DNA of 64,000 nucleotides from Oenanthe sinensis (taxonomy: Eukaryota; Streptophyta; Magnoliopsida; Apiales; Apiaceae): contig CM053813.1 in NCBI GenBank assembly GCA_028671895.1, positions 16,244,001 through 16,308,000 of the forward strand. Reading direction: 5' to 3'. Positions 56,720 to 64,000 of this stretch are shown here, one piece after another. The position numbers were made by a program, and so were the translations under genes. Positions within the stretch are counted from its first letter, which is position 1. Every line of letters begins with the position of its first letter. Below the pieces are notes generated by a model, which was not told the origin of the DNA, did no database searches, and saw nothing but the letters and a program-made list of their open reading frames with translations.

Positions 56720-57587
56720 TGTAATTCTGCTTAGTTGATGAAAAAATTTAGTTAACTAAATTTCACTGTGAATTAATGGCCCATAGAGGTGTTTTGATTT
56801 CTATCACAGTGGAAAGACATGATGATATTTAACTGAGAGGTTAACTAATTTATTTTCAAGTAACTTATTTATTAAGTGACTAATAAAATATGCTGTTAAG
56901 TTACTTGACAATATGCTTTATTCATATTGTCGCATAATGATAAGTTACTGTCAAAATCTGTGAAAACTTACTGTCACATGGTTAAGAACTATTGACAATA
57001 AAGTTCACGGGATTAAAACTTACTGTCAAACCCTGTGGAACTTACTATCAAATGGCTGAGAAGTCTTGACAATATGTTTCGCGGGATTGAAACTTACTGT
57101 CAAATCCTGCGAAATCTAATGTCAAAGGATTGAGAAATAGTGACAGCATAGTATGCGGGATTGAAACTTATTGTCAAATTCTGAAACTTACTGTCAGTAT
57201 CTTTTGACAACATTGTTTTCTAAAATCCCTGCATAACATACTGTCAACAATCAACATTAGGGTTATTTACTTTTTTTTTTATTCTTTAACCGTTAATGTT
57301 ACCGTCAAGAGTATTTGAAATTTCTAGCACAGTAATTACTGTCGAGGAATGGAACTTGAAGACAACTGTCACTTAAAATTGTTTAAAATTCTTTCTTGAC
57401 AGTATCTTTTTCACATCAAATATAAACACAGCTAAAATTTCTCTCACTCTTTACTTTACTTTATTTATCTCATAACTTCTCTACTCTCCTACACCCTAAA
57501 AACTCTCCATTTTCTCTACAACTTCTTTCTCTAAACCGTTCTTCAAATTCTTAAAACTTTCTTTCTTAACCTTAACATCAATTAACT
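56720..57587 (+). promoter_or_regulatory. Element E spacer with ACTGTCAA cluster and candidate internal promoter
   Basis: Noncoding. Degenerate units of about 70 bp built on CTTACTGTCAAA and GCGGGATTGAAAC fill 56940-57210, with TTTCGCGGGA at 57077-57086. TATAAACAC at 57421-57429 and a long CT-rich leader (57440-57560) precede the ATG at 57588. The TATA-to-ATG distance of 167 bases nearly equals that in element B. Confidence 0.55.
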
Positions 57588-60502
57588 ATGTCTGGACCTC
57601 AAATTCTCTGTACCCTAGCTCAAACCAACTTCACTACCATGGCTTCAGTGGGTGAAGTTGGTGAAGCCTTCAAACCCTTTATTGGCTTCATGAACAACTC
57701 ATACCTTACCTATGTCCTAACCGCAAGTCCTCATCTAGAAATCCCAAGATTGTCTCAATTCTGGACCTCTGCGGTATGTGAGGGGGAGCAAGATGATAGC
57801 TCCTTATCTTTCCAAATTAATGGTTCTTCCTACACCGTTGATTCCTCTCACATCAATGAAGCTCTTCAAGTGGAAGAGGTTGAAGGCACACTTTTTTAGG
57901 AGCCTGCTAGTGAAGAACAACTCTCCAAGTTCTTCAAGATGGTTGGGTATGCTGGACCCAAGTTGAGTTCTAATGATGATAGATGGTATCCTTCGGGAGG
58001 AATGGACAAGAAGTATCTCAACAAAGAATGGAGCATGATACTAGATGTTGTCTCCAGGTCCATGTCAAGCAAAACAAGTGGCTGGAATGAAGTGCCAGCA
58101 TACATCATGAGGATAGTGCATTCCATGGTGCACAATTACAGAATTGATGTTGGAAAGCTCTTGATGCCCCTGTTCAAGCTGGTGCTGGGAAAGAAAAAAG
58201 CCAGAAAACTGGTAATTTACTATCCTAGATTTTTTATTCTTATAATTAACTCTGTTGTAGGCATAATTAATTTAGATAGTGTTTAATGCATGGAGTCCCC
58301 AACACTAAAGAAAAATACTCATTCTTTGTTAACCAGTAAACCACTTAACACTGAATTGAGTCTGTTCATAACTGATTTCATGCTTTCAACTATCAATAGA
58401 TTAAATTTAAAAATTGTTGGGGACTACCATGTATTTTCTTCGAGTGATGAGAATGGTATTGACCTCCTCATTCCTAACCCACACTCTAAACCTTTTGAAG
58501 GAGTCTGGCCTTCTAGAGTCACCAAGTCTATTAGCCAAGGGTCTGGTTCCTCTCAAAAGGACCAGGCTTCTAAAAGGATGAAAACCACTCAACCTAGGAT
58601 AGAAGCCTTTCCACATGTAGGTGGTGAAACTACATTAGATGTAGTAAATAAGGGTGGTAGTCAGTTCATATAACCCATAGAGGGCCCTGGTGAGCCTTGG
58701 AGAAAGAAGGCAAGGGTATCAACCTCTGTTAGCTAGGGTGTGTCCTCTCAAAAGGGCACATCTCTTAAAAGGGACAAAAACACACATCTAGATGTCTCCT
58801 CTCAACAGGAGGCATCTATTGAACTTGGCCAGTCTCCCATGGCACTTTGTAAAGAGTCTACACAACAGGTTGATGTACATCAAAATGTGGAACACAGTTC
58901 ATTCAATTATAGTGCATCACACTTTGCCAACATTGAAGATCAAAATGTTGATGTACTATTTCAACAATTGAATGCAACTGATCATAGCAATCCACAAGAA
59001 CCTTCTACTCAAAGGGTGGAAGAGATTGTTGTCATAGCCTCAGTAGCCGTTAATGACAAATTTCTTGTCAATCCTCATGACAGTAACTTTTCCAAAGATG
59101 TTGTCAACACTCCAATTCCAGACAGTAACTCTCCAATGGTTGCCTCCTCTTAACACAATAGTGATGATGATTCTGCTCTCATCTCTTCATTACTCAAGGT
59201 TAAATCTACAACTCTTGTGCAAGATGTATCTGTTCAGTCTCTTGCACCTAGGATGAGTGAGGGTGTGAAAAGAAAAAGAGAGATAAAAAAAAAGAGGTGA
59301 GCATAAAAATGAGGGGCTGGGAAAATCCCCGGTAAAAGGAGAAGGCCATGAGCAAGGCCAGATTAAAAAACAAAATATGGGAGCCCAAAAATCTAAGGCA
59401 ATAGGCCTTGAGAGTGAGTTGGTGAGGAGTGATGAGATCACTCATAAAAAACAAGAGAGTGTGAGAACCACCACAACCTCCAAATCCTCTAAACAAGTTG
59501 ATGAAAGGTTGAAATCCCTTTCACATTAGGTCACCAAACTATCAAAGAATCTGGATACTGTGGGGAGGAATCAAGTCAAGTTGGTGAATAGGATGGCCAG
59601 TTTGGAGCAAACAATGAATGAAGGGTTCAAGGTCATATTTGACAAGCTTCAGGAGTTCAATACAAAATTTTCAAACCCTGCAGTTGCTACCTCAACTAAG
59701 GGGGAAAAAAGCAATGATGAAGTGTTTGCAGAAAGGAGTGATAAGGAGACAACTCAAGCTGCATCTCAGGGGGAGAGTCAACTAGCATTATTGTCTAGTG
59801 TGGCTACTGAGATTGCTACACAGCTTGGTGGAAATAAGGTGGAGAGACCAAAGGAGAAAGGTGTTATGATTAAGGAGGGTGCAGTGAAGAAGGATTCAGT
59901 GGTTCATGTTGCAGGAAAAGGAAAAGAGAAGCTCTTTCAAGATGGAAGTGATGATTTGATAATTGAAGAAAGAGAAGATTTTGATAATGAGCAGGCTGCT
60001 ATTCTGATGGTATATGAGAATGAGAACATCAGAGTTTTTGAGGATGCAAAGTTCAATAAGAGGATTAATGATCTAAGAGCCTCATCTAACAGAGACCCCA
60101 AGAAATTTTCTGATTCAATGAGACAGTCAACAGTGGGAGCAGCTGTGATGGTGTCTAAGAGCAACAAATGGGTAATCTCTGTCAGAACTAAAGGAGGTTT
60201 CAGAGTGTGTGTGAGCATGGCTTATCTGAGCAGGCAAGAGATTGCAGTTATTGAAGCAATTAAACTCAAAATCAAAATAGATAAGTCATGGCTAAATGAG
60301 AATTTGAAGAGGACTTTGCAGAAGCTATTAATGGAGAAGTTGCCAGAAGTAACTCAGGATCCATTGGGCATCAAATTCAGTAGCTCCACAGATGGAAAAT
60401 ACAGATCTATGAACCTGGAAAGGGTGAGCATGTATAGGCCAAGGTCAGTTAAAGAAGCCTTTGACTACTTCAAGCAGATTCCAAGAAATGAAGAAAGGGA
60501 TG
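57588..60502 (+). pseudogene. Element E 3' accessory ORF (cut by element F)
   Basis: At least 970 codons of unknown function. The N-terminal domain has LNKEWSMILD (58017-58046), VGKLLMPLFKLVLGKK and YYPRFFILIINSVV, matching the blocks of A and B. The same frame continues across TAG 57897-57899, TAA 58284-58286, TAA 58671-58673, TAG 58734-58736 and TAA 59151-59153. It shifts in an A-run near 59290, and then runs from about 59300 to 60502 with one TAG (59527-59529). The last 316 codons are open, with a predicted coiled coil followed by a globular domain. The apparent stop at 60508-60510 belongs to the LTR of element F, so the true end lies beyond the window. Confidence 0.85.
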
Positions 60503-61312
60503 TGTTATAACCAAATTTTTACATATCCAGGTTTGTATTGACGAGTGAAGGTCCTATGGACGAGCATATGAAGAACACGACGGGTAAAGGCTGTTTGCAG
60601 TCCGATGAGTAAATTGATTGCCATATTTGATAAGTATTTATTAATTAGTGCAATATCAGTTGTATAAAATAATATTGCAAATATTATTTTACATTATATT
60701 AGTAATTCATTGTAAGTCCTAAAAAATAGGGGAAAGTAACAGCCGACGAGTGGACCAAGTCTCGACGGGTAAGACTGAAACACCCGACGGGCAGAAAATC
60801 AAGGAAAGGATAAGATTCCTACTTCAACTATAACTCAAATACATGGAATCGATCCCTACAATCAAGGGACGTGATCAGCAGCTTCTAGCATGAAAATAGG
60901 ATCGTGGAAAGCATCCAAATCAGATTATAAATACATCCTTGAAGAGATAAGCAAAAGGAAGGAGATTGAAATCTATCACATTATTATACACACAATACAC
61001 CCACCCGACGGATAGCAGCTGCATAGTCGACGAGTAGTACTTTTATGTATTTTTGTTCATTCAAAACACTTATAATCGATCTTAAACAGCATTCTAGTGG
61101 ATATTCTTGGCTGGGCACACCCCCACCCGCGGTTTTTATCCCTTTCCTAGGGTTTTCCGCGTCACCAAAATTGTCTTGCCTCTATTTTATTTTCTAGTCG
61201 TCGAATAGCTTCTTATTCTTATCTCTACTCATCCAAGCTTCTAAACACGTTTTATATACAATTTTACAATAAAAGAACTTAGTTATTAACCCATCAATTT
61301 TTGGCTAAAACA
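60503..61312 (+). repeat. Element F 5' LTR
   Basis: TGTTATAACC to GCTAAAACA, 810 bp. TATAAATAC at 60926-60934 is the likely TATA box. About nine GACGAGT / CGACGGG units lie at 60540-60800 and 61001-61035. The start could be two bases earlier (TGTG), which the missing 3' LTR would settle. Confidence 0.85.
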
Positions 61313-61315
61313 GTT

Positions 61316-61331
61316 TGGCGCCGTCTGTGGG
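61316..61331 (+). other. Element F primer binding site
   Basis: TGGCGCCGTCTGTGGG, three bases after the LTR, near-identical to the site of element D. Confidence 0.87.
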
Positions 61332-61366
61332 AATTTAGCTAAGAGTTCTATACAATTTCTACGACT

Positions 61367-64000
61367 ATGGCTACGGATCCTGAGCGAAACGAAAATGAGG
61401 AACGGCCTACGAATGATGACGTGCTTGCAATCATGAAGAAGCTACAAACTGATGTGGAGACACTGCGTAGTGAAAATGAGAACCTCAAGGCTGCACTGAG
61501 TACAGTACAATCAAGTGCAACGGCAGCTTCAAAGCAAACGGTGGCAAGTGTGGTAAGGAGATTGCGATACGACGATGAGGATCATGATGAAGGTCGAAAG
61601 GAGGATGATGAAGTGCTCGTATTGTGCACTAACAGGACTGAGAATGGAGCTATGGATAATAACGCTAACATAACATCTCAGCGGCAGAAGGAGGCAACGG
61701 TCAGGCATGACATCGAGGAAGAAAGATCGAATAGAAGATCGAGACGCAGAAGTTCACGATCGGAAAGTTACACAACAGATGCTATGAAGCTGGAATTGAA
61801 AGAGATGAGAGAAATGATACAACGAATACCAGGTGTGCCAAAACCGTTGGAAAAAGCCACGCCAACGAGCTATGCGGATTCACCTTTTTCTGATGATATT
61901 GCCTTGGTGGAGATTCCGAAACGATTTAACATACCACATATGAAGCTGTATGATGGTGAGGCTGACCCACAAGAACACATTGCGCAGTTTAAACAACGAA
62001 TTTTTACAGTACCAATTACCAAAGAGTTGAGGGAACCTTGTATGTGTAAGGGATTTGGTTCGACACTCACAGGACCTGCCCTTCAGTGGTTCGTCGGACT
62101 ACCAAACGGAACCATATCCTCATTTGCAGACCTCGTCGACGCATTCAACCTACAGTTTGCTAGTAGCAGGCGATTTGAGAAGACAACAAGTGACTTATAC
62201 AGAATTATTCAGAGATATAGAGAGCCCTTGAGAGAATACCTATCCAGATTCAACAAGGAGAAAGTGACAATAACGAATTGTGATATACCGACGGCTATTG
62301 AGGCCTTTCGTCGAGGACTAGTAAGGGACACACCATTGTACGACGAGTTGACAAAATACCCGTGCAGGACCATGGACGACGTACAAGCCAAAGCTATGGC
62401 CCAAGTTAGGTTGGAAGAAGACAGGAAAGATGACGAGGACAACTATTATCGACCTAATAGAAAAATTATCACGACGAAGGCGCGGGATCACAGGCCTTAT
62501 TCATGAATTAATCGTGAAGATGCACGCGTCAGTGCTGTGCAAGGACGAACGGATTGGAGAAAAGACCCAAACCTTCCGCCAACATTTGACAGTTATGGAT
62601 TCAGTATCAGCCCGTCAGCTTTGGTGAGAGAATTCAACAAATTGGGAAATGCGGTCAATTGGCCGTCGAAATCGAACAAGCCTAAAGCGAACCCTGAGTC
62701 GAAGCTGTGGTGTGACTTCCATGGTGACTATGGTCATAGAGCGTATGATTGTGTGGCACTGAGAAGAGAAATTCAAGTACTCGTCAAGAAAGGTTACTTG
62801 ACAGAATACATGACGGGAAAAGGTAGGATGAGAGAATCATCGCCGCCAAGACAACCTCCGCCACCACCACATCACAAAGTTGTCAACTACATAGCCGGAG
62901 GATCGGAAGTATGTGGAGCTACATATTCACAGGCAAAAAGAGCTGCTAGAGAGCCTGGGATAAGAGTCATGCGGGCAGACATTGTGGAAAGAAAATTACC
63001 CGCAATTCACTTCGACGAGTCAGACAGAGAGCATGTGACGGAGCCACAACACGACAGTTTAGTCATCTCACTGCCCGTCGGAAATTGTCTCGTCAAGAGA
63101 ATCTTGGTAGACAATGGAAGTGCAGTGAATATTATGATGTTAGATGCATTACGAGAAATGGGCTTGCAAGAACATGACATGACGAAGAAATGTACTGTAC
63201 TCGTCGGGTTCAGTGGTGAGACTAAGAGGACGGTTGGCGAAATTTCATTACCCACGTATGCTCAAGGAGTGAATTTATTACAGAAATTTCTCATTATCGA
63301 TTGCCAATCGACTTACAACGTAATCCTTGGAAGGCCATGGATACACGACTTGAAAGCTATCCCGTCAACATATCACCAAGTAATAAAATTTCCTACACCT
63401 TGGGGAGTCCAACAGATTCGAGGAGATCAAGTTCAAGCAAAACAATGTTACAAGACATGCTTGAAACCAACTATTCAAAATCAGGGAAAAGACATTCATC
63501 AAGTTACGAGTATGGACACAGAAAAACTGACGGAAGTGAACCTGTCGACGGGAGAAAAGAAAGTGCTAGTCGGACAGGACGTATCTTCGGAAGTAGAAGC
63601 CAATTTGGTTGAGTTCTTGACAGAACGCTTAGATGCTTTTGCATGGGAACATGACGACATAACGGGCATTAGTGAAGAAGTCATCACCCACAAACTCAAT
63701 GTCGACCCAAATTACGTGCCCGTCCAACAAAAGAGAAGAAAATTTGCACCCGACAGGAATCAAATTATCAATGACGAGGTCAGCAGACTCTTGAAGGCTG
63801 GCATGATTCGAGAAGTTGACTATCCAGAATGGTTGGCTAATGTAGTAATTGTTCAAAAAAAGAATGGGAAGTGGAGAGTATGTGTCGACTACACGGATTT
63901 AAATAAGGCATGTCCAAAGGACCCATATCCGTTGCCACACATAGATGCAATGGTCGACGCAACAGCTGGGCACGAATTGTTAACATTCTTGGATGCATCG
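61367..64000 (+). pseudogene. Element F gag-pol (one TGA, runs off the window)
   Basis: The start MATDPERNEN at 61367 is the first ATG after the primer site. A coiled coil (residues about 20-50) is followed by a Tat-type gag core (FNIPHMKLYDGEADP, TGPALQWF, 61920-62100), a knuckle-like WCDFHGDYGHRAYDC (about 62710-62755) and the protease ILVDNGSAVNIMMLD (63101-63145). RT then begins with QKKNGKWRVCVDYTDLN (63855-63907). The frame is continuous from 61367 to 64000 except TGA 62504-62506, one step from CGA (Arg). The RT active site, RNase H and integrase are not in the window. Confidence 0.9.

Larger units (their letters stand above)
48527..60502 (+). mobile_element. Element E: SIRE/Maximus-type Ty1/copia (right part beyond the window)
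   Basis: 5' LTR (split by a solo LTR), primer site, gag, pol and the larger part of a 3' ORF are present. Element F interrupts it at 60503 and its 3' LTR lies outside the window. The motif TTGACAGT / ACTGTCAA recurs in the LTR, gag linker, spacer and 3' ORF. Coding regions carry many stops and frameshifts. It is the oldest of the nested set on the right side, since B and F both inserted into it. Confidence 0.9.
60503..64000 (+). mobile_element. Element F: Tat-type Ty3/gypsy (5' part), inserted in element E
   Basis: 5' LTR, primer site and a gag-pol frame are present; the rest is outside the window. The bases before the LTR are GGATG (60498-60502), the expected target duplication. GACGAGT / CCGACGGG-type motifs are frequent in the LTR and in gag-pol. 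Apart from one TGA the coding frame is open to the end of the window, so F is the best preserved and possibly youngest element here. Confidence 0.9.

Noticed and set aside
57588..60502. Envelope protein encoded by the 3' ORF
   Set aside because: No signal peptide, hydrophobic membrane segment or cleavage site could be seen in the E, C or B versions.
60508..60510. Natural stop codon of the element E 3' ORF
   Set aside because: The stop lies inside TGTTATAA, the first bases of the element F LTR, so the ORF was truncated by insertion.

Overview
This window looks like an intergenic block from the nuclear genome of a flowering plant. It is almost entirely nested LTR retrotransposons, and I find no convincing host gene, tRNA or rRNA. 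The plant origin is inferred from the element types: four Ty1/copia elements of the SIRE/Maximus kind (methionine-tRNA primer site TGGTATCAGAGC, gag with two zinc knuckles, pol in the order PR-INT-RT-RH, and a very large extra ORF after pol) and two Ty3/gypsy elements of the Tat/Retand kind (primer site TGGCGCC; one shows a second, archaeal-type RNase H and an antisense gene). The species cannot be told from the sequence.

Layout from left to right. Element A (copia, 3' part only) fills 1-6988 and is followed by AT-rich DNA with no recognised gene (6989-8247). Next come 140 bp of flank and the left 614 bp of an LTR of family E (8388-9001), broken by element B (copia, LTR at 9002-10116). B runs to its right LTR at 46221-47342, and its 3' ORF was hit twice: by element C (copia, 17644-32284, target duplication ACATC) and by element D (gypsy, minus strand, 33828-44678, target duplication TCATG). 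After B's right LTR, B's internal region starts again (47343-48387) and then jumps, within one base, to a second copy of the 8248-9001 segment. That copy is followed by a B-family solo LTR (49141-50257, target duplication CTAAA) inside the 5' LTR of element E (copia, 48527 onward). E's 3' ORF is broken at 60503 by element F (gypsy), which runs off the window end.

How the parts work together. Each element carries gag-pol for its own copying. The copia elements add a 3' ORF of roughly 1,000-1,450 codons, set behind a motif-rich spacer that in two or three cases holds a TATA box and a CT-rich leader. D instead carries a spliced gene of 591 codons on the opposite strand, with its own TATA box. 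Apart from C gag and this antisense gene, the coding regions are broken. In D the damage is only nonsense codons, each one T-to-C step from Gln or Arg, which points to decay of methylated cytosine. LTR divergence counted by eye (B about 3%, D about 2.3%, C about 1.5%) agrees with the nesting order.

The most unusual signal is that each family is peppered with its own short motif: AAACTCTGAT in A, ATCAATTGAT and variants in B, GATCGAGATCGA in C, TTGACAGT in E, GACGAGT/CCGACGGG in F, and GAAGTCGAATT arrays in D. The motifs fall in LTRs, spacers and disordered protein linkers, in both orientations and in more than one reading frame, but appear absent from the catalytic cores. I propose, as inference only, that these are family-specific recognition sites, possibly for proteins made from the accessory ORFs.
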